A stretch of DNA of 64,000 nucleotides. It comes from Burkholderia stabilis. GTDB taxonomy: Bacteria > Pseudomonadota > Gammaproteobacteria > Burkholderiales > Burkholderiaceae. Below the pieces are notes generated by a model. That model made no database searches. It had not been told where the DNA came from and was given only the letters and a program-made list of their open reading frames with translations. Below are positions 30,198 to 38,979 of this stretch, one piece after another (within the stretch, counting starts at the first letter, position 1; each line of letters opens with the position of its first letter). The DNA is taken from positions 1,302,001-1,366,000 of the forward strand of contig NZ_CP016442.1 of NCBI RefSeq assembly GCF_001742165.1. The letters run 5' to 3'. Made by a program: the position numbers and the translations under genes.

Positions 30198-31670
30198 TCA
30201 CTCGGCGGCGGTCGCCGTCTTGCGCGGACGGCGCGCGCGCGGCGCCGCCTTGCGGGCCGGCTTTTTCTTGGCTACGGCCGGCGCGTCGGCAATCGGTTCG
30301 GCAGCCGATTCGACCGGCGCGGCATCATGCGACGGTTGGGCAGCAGCGTCGCCGCCGAAATCGCCGGTTGCCGACTCGGCGTGCGTCACCGCAGCGTGCC
30401 GCTCGTCACGTTGCGCGGCCTCGCGATGGCCGTCGTCGGCATGCTTGCCGTGCGCGTGCTTGTCGTCGCCGTGCTTCGCCGCGCCATGCGCCGCGTCGTC
30501 CGGCTTCCCGGCCGCCTGACGGCCGGCACCCTTCGCGGCGGCCCCCTTCTTGGCGCCGGTTTTCTTCGCCGCGCTCTTGCGTGCGCGCTTGCGGCCGTCC
30601 TTCGCATCGCCGTGCGCTTCGGCCGTTTCGGCCACTTCAGTCGCTTCAGCCTGCGCGACCGCCGCCGTGTCGGCGAGCTCGGCCACGGCCGCCTCTTCCG
30701 CTTCGACCTGCACGCTTTCATGCACGACCGCTTCCGCCCGCTGCCCGCGACGTCGCGGCTCGCGCCCGGCCCGCGCCGGCTCCGCCGCGCGCGCGCCGTG
30801 GTGCGCGGCGCCGCCGTCACCGGCCGTCGCGACGTGCTCGGCGGCCGCCTGCTGGCGCGCCCGCGACACGAACGCGCCCGACTTGTCGTCGCGCCCCACT
30901 TCGAGCAGACCGCGCGCCTGCGCCTCGTCGAGCAGGTTGCCGAACGCGCGGAACCCGTAGTACGACTCGTTGAAATCCGGCTTGCGGCGCTTGATCGCGC
31001 TCTTGAGCACCGACGCCCAGATCTTGCCGACGTCGTCCCGCTCCGACGCGAGCGCATCGAACGTCTCGACCGCCAGCGCGATCGCCTCGGCCTTGCGCGC
31101 GTCCATGTCGTGCTTGCGCGACGGCTCGTCGGGCCGCTTCGGGCCGCCGTTGCCCACACGCTGCTGTTCGCGCTTGGCGAGCGCGCGCTGCTGCTCGCGC
31201 ACCAGATCGTCGTAGAAGATGAATTCGTCGCAGTTCGCAACCAGCAGGTCCGACGTCGATTTCTTCACGCCGACGCCGATCACCTTCTTCGCATTCTCGC
31301 GCAGCTTTGACACGAGCGGCGAGAAATCCGAGTCGCCGCTGATGATGACGAACGTATCGACGTGCGACTTCGTGTAGCAAAGATCGAGTGCGTCCACGAC
31401 GAGCCGGATGTCGGCCGAGTTCTTGCCCGACTGGCGCACGTGCGGAATCTCGATCAGCTCGAAGCTCGCCTCGTGCATCGACGCCTTGAAGCCCTTGTAG
31501 CGATCCCAGTCGCAATAGGCCTTCTTCACGACGATGCTGCCCTTCAGCAGCAAGCGCTCCAGCACGGGCTGGATGTCGAATTTCTCGTACTTCGCGTCGC
31601 GCACGCCGAGCGCAACGTTCTCGAAGTCGCAGAACACGGCCATGCTGACGTTGTCCAGGGGTAATGCCAT
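30198..31670 (-). CDS. NYN-domain ribonuclease-like protein with LOTUS domain and basic tail
   Basis: Residues 1-160 form a NYN/PIN-like domain with the acidic residues expected of the active site: Asp15 (FCDFEN), Asp87 (NSADIRL), Asp113 and Asp115 (SGDSDFSPL). Residues about 190-270 resemble an OST-HTH/LOTUS RNA-binding domain (DDVGKIWASVLKSAIKRRKP; SYYGFRAFGNLLDEA). Residues 271-490 are low-complexity, rich in Ala, Lys, His and Arg, with a histone-H1-like patch (AKKTGAKKGAAAKG). Bacterial NYN-LOTUS proteins are thought to cleave or bind structured RNA. It stands alone, divergent from the gene at 31926. Confidence 0.85.
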   Translation of the reverse strand: MALPLDNVSMAVFCDFENVALGVRDAKYEKFDIQPVLERLLLKGSIVVKKAYCDWDRYKGFKASMHEASFELIEIPHVRQSGKNSADIRLVVDALDLCYTKSHVDTFVIISGDSDFSPLVSKLRENAKKVIGVGVKKSTSDLLVANCDEFIFYDDLVREQQRALAKREQQRVGNGGPKRPDEPSRKHDMDARKAEAIALAVETFDALASERDDVGKIWASVLKSAIKRRKPDFNESYYGFRAFGNLLDEAQARGLLEVGRDDKSGAFVSRARQQAAAEHVATAGDGGAAHHGARAAEPARAGREPRRRGQRAEAVVHESVQVEAEEAAVAELADTAAVAQAEATEVAETAEAHGDAKDGRKRARKSAAKKTGAKKGAAAKGAGRQAAGKPDDAAHGAAKHGDDKHAHGKHADDGHREAAQRDERHAAVTHAESATGDFGGDAAAQPSHDAAPVESAAEPIADAPAVAKKKPARKAAPRARRPRKTATAAE

Positions 31671-31925
31671 GTGTACTCCAACCGGTTGGCCGACGCGTTG
31701 TATTGCGTAGCGGCGAAAAATGCATCGCGCACATGATAGCCGGTCGGCGCGTCATTCCCGAATCCGGGTGAATGAATGGCGGACCGAACGTCCGCCGCGC
31801 CGGGCAGCCCGCGCCGGTGCGCCCCTTATTACCCGCCCGCCATCGGGCCAAATCGACATTACACTTGAGTTATCAGTCGTCCGTCCCTATCTGGAAGGAT
31901 GACGCATCGAGCAAGGAGCGGTTTC

Positions 31926-32555
31926 ATGACGACGAAGGTACTGCTGATTGGCGCGACCGGCCGCACCGGCCAGGCCTGCGCGGATCTGCTGCTCAAGCAG
32001 CCGGAGTTCGAAGTCACGGCGCTCGTGCGCCGGCACGGCTATGCGCTGGCGGGCGCGCGGGTCGTCGAGGCCGATCTGACGAACGATTTTTCGCACGCCT
32101 TCCAGGGCATCACGCACGTGATCTACACGGCCGGCTCGGCCGAATCGGAAGGCGCGGCCGAAGAGGAACAGGTCGACCGCGACGCGGTCGCCCGTGCGGC
32201 CGAATACACGCTTGCCTACAACGCGCAGAAGCTCGTGGTGATCAGCTCGCTGTCCGCGTACCGCCCCGAGCAAGGCCCCGACGCGCTGCGCCACTATTCG
32301 CAGATGAAGCGCGAAGGCGACGAGCGCGTGATCGCATCGGGCGTCGACTACGTGATCCTGCGCCCCGGCCCGCTCGCCGACGGCCCGGGCGTCGGCAAGA
32401 TCGCGCTGACCGACGCCTGGCTCGATCCCGCGCCGCCCGTGTCGCGCCAGGACGTGGCGTGGGCTGCGATCGAGGCGATCAAGCTCGGCATTTCGCGCAA
32501 GATCGTCGGCTTCGTCGGCGGCAGCGTGCCGATCGAACAGGCCTTGCGCGCGTAG
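31926..32555 (+). CDS. NAD(P)-binding SDR-like protein
   Basis: The 209-residue atypical short-chain dehydrogenase/NmrA-type Rossmann protein opens MTTKVLLIGATGRTGQACAD with GATGRTG as the nucleotide motif. It has VVISSLSAYRPEQGPDALRHYSQMKRE, with a Tyr-x-x-x-Lys-like arrangement (YSQMK), then VDYVILRPGPLADG. AAGGAG lies 9 nt before ATG 31926, fixing the start. Related proteins are stress-linked oxidoreductases of unknown substrate. A strong terminator follows 10 nt after the stop. Confidence 0.82.
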   Translation: MTTKVLLIGATGRTGQACADLLLKQPEFEVTALVRRHGYALAGARVVEADLTNDFSHAFQGITHVIYTAGSAESEGAAEEEQVDRDAVARAAEYTLAYNAQKLVVISSLSAYRPEQGPDALRHYSQMKREGDERVIASGVDYVILRPGPLADGPGVGKIALTDAWLDPAPPVSRQDVAWAAIEAIKLGISRKIVGFVGGSVPIEQALRA

Positions 32556-32565
32556 TCGCACGGCA

Positions 32566-32591
32566 CGCGCCGCCGTGCGGCGGCGCGTTTT
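32566..32591 (+). terminator. Rho-independent terminator of the SDR-like gene
   Basis: CGCGCCGCC (32566-32574) pairs perfectly with GGCGGCGCG (32579-32587) around GTGC, followed by TTTT. Confidence 0.8.
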
Positions 32592-32645
32592 CCGCTGCCC
32601 GCGGCAAGGCCAGCCACGCCGGCCGTCTTGCCGCGCGGCGGCCGC

Positions 32646-33194
32646 TTACTGCTTCGGATGCGCGTCGGCCCACGCCTTCACGGCGGCAAGCGTGTTCTCG
32701 ACGTGCTTGTCCGGCGACAGGCTCGTGTACTCGTAGAGAATCTTCCCTTCCGGCGAAATCACGTACGACACGCGGTTCGCGCGGTCGAGCGCCGGCAGCT
32801 TCGCGTCGTATTCGCGGATGATCTTCGCGTCCGGGTCGGCCGCGACCGGGAACTTGCTGCGGCACTCGCTCACCGAGAACTTCGTCAGCGTGTCGATATT
32901 ATCTGCCGATACGCCGATCACCGTCGCGCCGTAAGCCTTGTAACGATCGACCGCATCCGCGAACGCGTGCGCCTCGATCGTGCAGCCCTTCGTGAACGCG
33001 GCCGGGTAGAAATACAGCACGACCGGCCCCTGCTTCAGCGCGTCGGCCAGCGAGTACGTGTAAGTCTTGCCGCCCAGCGACGCCTGCGTCGTGAAATCGG
33101 GTGCCGCGGCGCCCGGCTTCAGTTCCGCCTGCGCCATCAGCGCATGGCCGGCCACCAGCGCCGCCACGGCGCCCACCAACAGTTTTCGCTTCAT
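32646..33194 (-). CDS. Exported peroxiredoxin (AhpC/TSA family)
   Basis: The 182-residue precursor has a signal peptide (MKRKLLVGAVAALVAGHALM, cleavage after AQA, about residue 23), then a thioredoxin-fold peroxiredoxin. The signature P-x-x-x-T-x-x-C is PAAFTKGC with peroxidatic Cys71; Cys111 (VSECRSKFP) could be the resolving Cys. It should reduce peroxides in the periplasm. GAGGA 6 nt before ATG 33194 favours this start over 33206. It is convergent with the SDR-like gene and divergent from the GGDEF-EAL gene. Confidence 0.87.
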   Translation of the reverse strand: MKRKLLVGAVAALVAGHALMAQAELKPGAAAPDFTTQASLGGKTYTYSLADALKQGPVVLYFYPAAFTKGCTIEAHAFADAVDRYKAYGATVIGVSADNIDTLTKFSVSECRSKFPVAADPDAKIIREYDAKLPALDRANRVSYVISPEGKILYEYTSLSPDKHVENTLAAVKAWADAHPKQ

Positions 33195-33378
33195 CTGCGT
33201 CCTCATTTCTTATAAAGTCAGCCTCGATGTAGGCCACGTCGACGTTCGCCTGTCGAACGCCCGCGCATGATCCGGCCCGGCGGCAGCGCCATCCGAGGCC
33301 GGTCCGTTAAAGATTCCGCACAGTCTGCCGTTATTCCTTCCGGACAACCGGTTCCAGCCCTTCACGTCAGCGAGAAAC

Positions 33379-35214
33379 ATGGAAGCCAACAGGAAACAGA
33401 CGTCACGCAAGGGCTCCTGGCGCAGCGCCTTGCATACGCTGCGCCGCTTCGCCTGGTCGGGCGGCGCGCTGATGCCCGCGCGCGCCGGCGCGCCGCGCCG
33501 CGACGACTCCGTGCGCAACTGGCTGGAACAGACGGTCGGCACGGTGGACTTCCTCGCCCATGTCGACCGCGAGCTGCGCTTTCTGTACGTGTCCGACGCG
33601 AGCCTGCGCTTCATCGGCTACCACCGCGACTACCTGCACACGCTGACGTTGCGCGACCTGATCGCCGAACAGGATACCCCGGCGCTCGAAGGCCTGCTTG
33701 CGCGCGCCGCACGTTCCGGCCAGGTCGAGAAGGCGACGATGTGCATCGTCAAGTCGCTGACCTACCCGCTGGACGTCGAGATCCGTGCGTTCAAGAGCCG
33801 CCACCACGGCGTCGACGGCTTCGCGATCGCGGCGTTCGACGTGTCGTCGTGGCGCGCGCTCGAGGCGCGCCTCACGTATGAAATGCACCACGACCCGATG
33901 ACCGGGCTCGACAACCTGTCCGCGCTCGTGCCGGCGCTGATGCGCGCGCAGCAGACCGCCGACGAGGACGGCACCTGCGCGGCGCTGCTGCTGCTCGACC
34001 TCGACGACTACCAGCGGATCAACCGCGCGCTCGGTTACGACGCGGGCGACACGCTGCTGCGCGAGACCGCGCAGCGGCTGAAGGCGCTCGTCACGCCGAA
34101 CGAACGGCTCGCGCGCGTCGCGAGCGACAAGTTCGCGGTCGTGCTCGGCGCGCCGGACCGCACGCAGGCGAGCAACACCGCCGACGCGCTGGCACGCCGG
34201 CTGCAGGCTGCGGTACGCCAGCCCTACGTGTACCAGGGGCAGACCGTGCACCTGTCCGCGAGTATCGGCATCGCGCTGTATCCGGACGAACGTGCCGCGC
34301 CCCACCGCGCGCAGCACCACAGCCCGCTGCTGCGCCGCGCGGACCACGCGCTCGCGCAGGCGAAGTCGTCGGGCGGCAACGCGCTCGCGTTCCACGCGCC
34401 CGTCGACGATCCGGCCGATGCCGAGCGGCTCAAGCTCGAAGCCGACCTGTACGACGGCGTGCGCAACGGCGAGTTTTCGCTCCATTTCCAGCCGATCACG
34501 CGCAGCCAGTCGGGCGCGGTGGTCGGCGTCGAGGCGCTGATCCGCTGGCGCCATCCGGTGCACGGCCTCGTGCCGCCGGCCACCTTCATTCCGCTCGCCG
34601 AATCGATCGGCCTGATCAACTACCTCGGCAACTGGGTGCTCAAGGCCGCGTGCATGCAGCTCGTCGCGTGGGACCGCCAGGGGCTCGCGCTGCAGTACGT
34701 GGCGGTCAACGTGTCGCCGCAGCAGTTCCGCGACCCGCGCTTCACGCAGAGCGTGCGAGAGGCGATCGCGCTGACGGGCATCGACCCGCGCCGCATCGTG
34801 CTCGAAATAACCGAAAGCCTGCTGATGCACGATCCCGCGCATGCCAAGGTCTTGCTCGAGGAGCTGACCGACCTCGGCATCCGCTTCGCAATCGACGATT
34901 TCGGCACCGGCTATTCGAGCCTCGCGTATCTGCAGCGCTTCCCGCTCGCGAAGCTGAAGATCGACCGCAGCTTCGTCGAGAACCTGCTGACGTCGCGCAA
35001 CGACCGCGCGATCGTGTCGGCCGTGGTCGGTCTCGCGCAGACGCTCGATCTCGAACTCGTCGCCGAAGGCGTCGAGACCGAGGCGCAGCGCGCGCTGCTG
35101 ACCGAGATGGGCTGCAATCATATCCAGGGCTGGCTCGTCTGCCAGGCGCTACCGTCCGAGGAACTCGCGCGGCGCTTCGAGGCACACCAACTGCACCTGC
35201 ACGCCGCCGCCTGA
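33379..35214 (+). CDS. PAS-GGDEF-EAL protein with degenerate GGDEF and intact EAL
   Basis: This is a 611-residue soluble cyclic-di-GMP signalling protein. A PAS-like sensor lies at about residues 50-155 (FLAHVDRELRFLYVSDASLRF). The GGDEF domain (about 165-340) has ASDKF (248-252) in place of GGDEF, so cyclase activity is probably lost. The EAL domain (about 355-600) keeps EALIRW (385-390), NVSPQQF, EITESLLM, DDFGTGYSSL and VAEGVET, the metal and catalytic set, so it should be a phosphodiesterase, possibly GTP-regulated through the degenerate domain. It is followed after 27 bp by an HDOD gene and probably co-transcribed. Confidence 0.88.
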   Translation: MEANRKQTSRKGSWRSALHTLRRFAWSGGALMPARAGAPRRDDSVRNWLEQTVGTVDFLAHVDRELRFLYVSDASLRFIGYHRDYLHTLTLRDLIAEQDTPALEGLLARAARSGQVEKATMCIVKSLTYPLDVEIRAFKSRHHGVDGFAIAAFDVSSWRALEARLTYEMHHDPMTGLDNLSALVPALMRAQQTADEDGTCAALLLLDLDDYQRINRALGYDAGDTLLRETAQRLKALVTPNERLARVASDKFAVVLGAPDRTQASNTADALARRLQAAVRQPYVYQGQTVHLSASIGIALYPDERAAPHRAQHHSPLLRRADHALAQAKSSGGNALAFHAPVDDPADAERLKLEADLYDGVRNGEFSLHFQPITRSQSGAVVGVEALIRWRHPVHGLVPPATFIPLAESIGLINYLGNWVLKAACMQLVAWDRQGLALQYVAVNVSPQQFRDPRFTQSVREAIALTGIDPRRIVLEITESLLMHDPAHAKVLLEELTDLGIRFAIDDFGTGYSSLAYLQRFPLAKLKIDRSFVENLLTSRNDRAIVSAVVGLAQTLDLELVAEGVETEAQRALLTEMGCNHIQGWLVCQALPSEELARRFEAHQLHLHAAA

Positions 35215-35241
35215 CGCGCGCGGCGAATCGGACAGATCCGT

Positions 35242-36744
35242 ATGTCAATCACCGAACACCTGCCCCGCACCGCATTGCTCGACAAGCTGTGGGCGCGGAT
35301 GAGCGAACGGGGCGACTTCCCGCTGCTGTCGGAATCGCTGCGCGCGACGATGGCCGCGATGAAGAACGACGACCTCGACTTCACCGCACTCGTGCGCGTC
35401 GTGCTGTCCGATTTCGCGCTCACGCAGAAAGTGCTGCGTCTCGCGAACTCCGCGATGTACATGGCGTTCGGCGGCAACATCACGACCGTCACCCGCGCAT
35501 TGATGGTGCTCGGCATGGACGCGGTCGGCCATCTCGTCGTCGGGCTGAAGCTCGTCGACCATTTCCACCACAGCACGCCGCGGCGCATCGACGCGAAGCT
35601 CGAACTGAACCGCGCGCTCCTGTCCGGCTGCGTCGCGCGCAAGCTCACCGAGCACGCCGAACTGCGCGCCGGCGAGGAAGCCGTCGTCTGCACGCTGATG
35701 CGCCAGGTCGGCAAGCTGCTCGTGGTCTGCTATCTCGACAGCGAATGGGACCGCATCCGCCGGCGCGCGGCCGAGCTGAACGGCGACGAAACGGCCGCCT
35801 GCACCGACGTGCTCGGCGTCGGCTTCGACGAGATCGGGCTCGAGGCCGCGACGCGCTGGCGGCTGCCCGACGTGATCCGCGCGGGCATGGCCGACACCGA
35901 CCACGCAGCCCGCGCCGACGCGTTCGACGACGAATACGACGACGACCGCAACGCGGGCCATCCGGCCGACGACGACCCGGACGACCGCGTACGCTGGCTG
36001 CGCGCGGTGAGCCGTTGCTCGACCGATGTGGCCAGCGCGCTCGTGATGCCCGCGAGCCCGCAACGCGATGCGCGCATCGCGACGCTCGCGCAGCACTACG
36101 GCACGGAACTCGAGATGGACTCCGACGCGCTCGTCGAGATCGCCGACCGGCTCGCGCGCGAGGAAGCGAGCGACACCGTGATGCGCGAGATCGTCGAGCT
36201 GCGCGCGAACGCCGATGCGATCGCGCGCGCGCAGGCCGAGCCCGAGGCCTGCCTCGAAGCCGGCCTCGCCGACCTGCGCGCGCTGCCGTCCGAGCACGTG
36301 CTGACGCCGGTGCTCGCGCTCGCGTCGGAAAGCCTGCTGGCCGGCCTCGCCTTCACGCGCACCGTGATGTTCGTGCGCCACGACGACGGCATGTTCGCCG
36401 CCCGCCTCGGCTTCGGCACGGGCGTCGATGCGGCGCTCGACCGGCTGCGCTTCGACGAGCGTTTCGAGCCTGACGTGTTCCACCTCGCGATCACGAACTC
36501 GGTCGGCATCTTCATCGAGCAGGCGCAGGAACCGAAGATGCTCAAGCGGCTGCCCGCGTGGTATCTCGACGCGTTCGACGACACGCGCGCGTTCGTGCTG
36601 CTGCCCGTGCGCGTCGGCACGACGACCGTCGCGCTGCTCTACGGCGACTGGGCCGGCGCGCAGCCCGCGCGCAAGATCACGCAGCAGGAGATGAGCGTGC
36701 TCAACGAGCTCGCGCGCGAACTGGGCCGCTTCTTCCCCGCCTGA
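35242..36744 (+). CDS. HDOD domain protein
   Basis: The 500-residue protein has an HDOD domain in its N-terminal half (LLSESLRATMAAMKNDDLDF; VLSDFALTQKVLRLANSAMY), a domain related to HD phosphohydrolases but without a complete metal site, used in signalling. An acidic loop (AFDDEYDDDRNAGHPADDDP, about residues 230-251) and a GAF-like C-terminal region (about 350-500) follow. The location 27 bp behind a c-di-GMP phosphodiesterase suggests they share an operon and a signalling pathway. No output is identifiable. Confidence 0.82.
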   Translation: MSITEHLPRTALLDKLWARMSERGDFPLLSESLRATMAAMKNDDLDFTALVRVVLSDFALTQKVLRLANSAMYMAFGGNITTVTRALMVLGMDAVGHLVVGLKLVDHFHHSTPRRIDAKLELNRALLSGCVARKLTEHAELRAGEEAVVCTLMRQVGKLLVVCYLDSEWDRIRRRAAELNGDETAACTDVLGVGFDEIGLEAATRWRLPDVIRAGMADTDHAARADAFDDEYDDDRNAGHPADDDPDDRVRWLRAVSRCSTDVASALVMPASPQRDARIATLAQHYGTELEMDSDALVEIADRLAREEASDTVMREIVELRANADAIARAQAEPEACLEAGLADLRALPSEHVLTPVLALASESLLAGLAFTRTVMFVRHDDGMFAARLGFGTGVDAALDRLRFDERFEPDVFHLAITNSVGIFIEQAQEPKMLKRLPAWYLDAFDDTRAFVLLPVRVGTTTVALLYGDWAGAQPARKITQQEMSVLNELARELGRFFPA

Positions 36745-36785
36745 CACGGCCGCCGGCCGGCCCGCCTCTGCCGATTCCGGTCCTC

Positions 36786-36814
36786 AAAAGCAAACCGGCC
36801 GCATAAGCGGCCGG
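36786..36814 (-). terminator. Terminator of argT
   Basis: On the minus strand CCGGCCGC-TTAT-GCGGCCGG (36814-36795) is a perfect 8-bp hairpin followed by TTTGCTTTT. It ends the transcript of the arginine binding protein gene and lies between convergent genes. Confidence 0.75.
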
Positions 36815-36840
36815 CTGCATCGTGCGGTAGAACGCAACGC

Positions 36841-37635
36841 TTACTTGAGCGTCACGGGCACGCTGAAGTACTTCTTCGCGAGGTTGTCGATCGTGCCGTC
36901 GGCCTTCAGCTCCTTCAGCGCCTGATCGAGCGCGGTCTTCAGTGCCGCGTCGTTCTTGCGCAGGCCGAAGCCGACGCCCGAGCCGAGGATTTCGGTATCG
37001 CTGACGGTGCCGCCCGCGAACGCGAAGCCCTGGCCTTGCGGCTTCGACAGGAAGCCCTTCGAACCGGCTTCCGAATCCTGGAACGTCGCGTCGAGACGGC
37101 CCGACTTCAGGTCGGCATACGCCAGATCCTGCGTCTGGTACGGCACGACTTCAACACCGGCCGGCGCCCACTTCTTCTTCGCGTACGCTTCCTGGATCGT
37201 GCCCTGCAGCACGCCGACGCGCTTGCCCTTCAGCGATTGCGGGGTCGGCAGCAGGCCGCTGCCCGTCTTCGCGATCAGCTGGTTCGGAATCGTGTAGATC
37301 GGATCGGTGAACGCGATCGCGTGCTTGCGCTGGTCGGTGATCGTCATGTCCGAGTTGATCGCATCGAACTTGCGCGCCTGCAGCGCGGGGATCAGGCCGT
37401 CGAAGTCGTTCTCGACCCACACGCACTTCGTCTTCAGCTTCGCGCACACCGCGTTGCCGATGTCGATGTCGAAGCCGGTCAGCTTGCCGTCGGGCGTCTT
37501 GTATTCGAACGGTGCGTACGACGCCTCGACGCCGAAGCGGATCTCTTTCAGATCCGCGGCAAACGCGCTGCCTGCCGCCACGGCCGATGCCGCCACCACC
37601 GCGTGCGCGGCCACTTTACGCCAGTCCAACTTCAT
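36841..37635 (-). CDS. argT: Lysine/arginine/ornithine-type periplasmic binding protein
   Basis: The 264-residue solute-binding protein of the HisJ/ArgT family has a signal peptide (cleavage after AFA, about residue 27), then DLKEIRFGVEASYAPFEYKTPDGKLTGFDIDIGNAVC, characteristic of polar amino acid binders. It would capture arginine, ornithine or lysine for the HisQMP transporter encoded at 47199-49414. It lies 278 bp downstream of astE, so it may have its own promoter, but its position at the end of the ast cluster ties it to arginine catabolism. The ATG at 37635 follows GGAGAG; the upstream in-frame extension is not homologous. Confidence 0.87.
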   Translation of the reverse strand: MKLDWRKVAAHAVVAASAVAAGSAFAADLKEIRFGVEASYAPFEYKTPDGKLTGFDIDIGNAVCAKLKTKCVWVENDFDGLIPALQARKFDAINSDMTITDQRKHAIAFTDPIYTIPNQLIAKTGSGLLPTPQSLKGKRVGVLQGTIQEAYAKKKWAPAGVEVVPYQTQDLAYADLKSGRLDATFQDSEAGSKGFLSKPQGQGFAFAGGTVSDTEILGSGVGFGLRKNDAALKTALDQALKELKADGTIDNLAKKYFSVPVTLK

Positions 37636-37913
37636 CAGGTGCTCTCCTCGATACTCGAATGTTCCGGAACTACGGGCGCATGCATCATTGCAGGGCCAGA
37701 TGACACCGGCAATGCCGATGCCGCGCCGTGATGCGGCGCAACAGCCGCAAGGCCGCGATTGTACCAATCCGCGCGGCCCGATATGGCAAAGCGGCTGCCG
37801 GCGCGCGATGCTGCAGTGCGCGCACGACGCCGCTCATGCCGGCCGCCGAACTTGCAAGACGATGTCGCAAATACGCAAGGCAGGCCGCGCTTCATCGCGG
37901 CCGTACCGATCGG

Positions 37914-38972
37914 TCAGACGAGCGCCGCGATCGTCTCGCGCGTCGTATCGATGACGAGCAGGCCCGCGCGCAGGCCCGGCTTCACGGTCGGGTTCGGAAA
38001 CACGATCCGCTCCTCGTCGTGCGTCACCGTGTAGCGATAGTCGCCGTCCTGCGCGAGCACCGTGCCGCGCGCGAACGCGGTGAAGTTCGCGACGTCGGCC
38101 GCGACGAACAGTTCAAGCGCGTCGCTCTGCTTCGTGATCTGGTCGATCACCGTGAAGACGCGCGGCAACGACGGCTGGCCGTCCCGTGCATCGACATCGG
38201 GCGATGCGCCCGATACGAGCCTGCGCACCGCGCAGTCGGCCGGCGCGAAGCGCGCGAGGTCGTTCTGGCCGAACGGCCGCACCTTGCCGAGTTCGAGCGT
38301 GCACGCGAGCGCACCGCAGTGCTCGGCCGTGAAATGCGAATACGTGTTGCCCTTCGCGGTGTGCAGCAGCACGGCCGCGATGCGCGCATCGCCGAGCCAT
38401 TCGACCATCGTGCGCGTCGGCGGCGTGCCCGTGTGCGGCAGCAGCGCGAACTGCTCGAACACCGATGCGCGGATCGCCGTATGCATGTCGATGTGCCAGC
38501 GCGCGCCGCCGGCCGGCGCAGCCGCGAAGAACGCGGCAGCAGCCGCCTCGAGCTGGGCCGCGCGCGGCGCTTCGCGGCTCGCGGGCGTCTGCGCATGACG
38601 GCCGCTGAACAGGCGGTTCAGGTCGTCGTCGAGATAACGTTCGCCGGCACGCATCGCCGGCACGTTGCCGAGCACGACGAGCAGCCGGCACGCGAGCGGC
38701 AGCGCGCCCGACGCGAGATCACGCACGAGCATCGACAGCAGTTCGATCGGCGCCGTCTCGTCGCCGTGCACGCCGGCCGACACGAGCACGCTCGCGCGCG
38801 GCAGATCGGCAACAGAGGCAGCAGAGGCGGCCGCAGCCGGTTCGAGCGCGAGCAGCCCGTCGCCGAGCCATTGCCAGCGCACCGCGCCGCCCGCGCAGGC
38901 GCCGTCCGTCACGGCCGGCGCGCCGCCGGCCAGCGTGAACGCGAGAAAATCGTCGAGCGGCGCGGCGGACAT
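37914..38972 (-). CDS. astE: AstE, succinylglutamate desuccinylase
   Basis: This is the last enzyme of the arginine succinyltransferase pathway: N-succinylglutamate to glutamate plus succinate. It is zinc-dependent and of the AspA/AstE family. Ligands are visible as His69 and Glu72 (GVHGDET) and His164 (HIDMHTAIR); Glu227 (LELGKVRPF) is the likely catalytic acid. The 352-residue start at 38972 has GAGG upstream and lies 7 nt after astB; an alternative ATG at 38996 overlaps astB by 17 nt. Confidence 0.92.
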   Translation of the reverse strand: MSAAPLDDFLAFTLAGGAPAVTDGACAGGAVRWQWLGDGLLALEPAAAASAASVADLPRASVLVSAGVHGDETAPIELLSMLVRDLASGALPLACRLLVVLGNVPAMRAGERYLDDDLNRLFSGRHAQTPASREAPRAAQLEAAAAAFFAAAPAGGARWHIDMHTAIRASVFEQFALLPHTGTPPTRTMVEWLGDARIAAVLLHTAKGNTYSHFTAEHCGALACTLELGKVRPFGQNDLARFAPADCAVRRLVSGASPDVDARDGQPSLPRVFTVIDQITKQSDALELFVAADVANFTAFARGTVLAQDGDYRYTVTHDEERIVFPNPTVKPGLRAGLLVIDTTRETIAALV

Positions 38973-38979
38973 CGAGACC

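Noticed and set aside
32601..32634. Terminator of the peroxiredoxin gene (GCGGCAAG/CTTGCCGC)
   Set aside because: Stem is present but no T-run follows on the minus strand.
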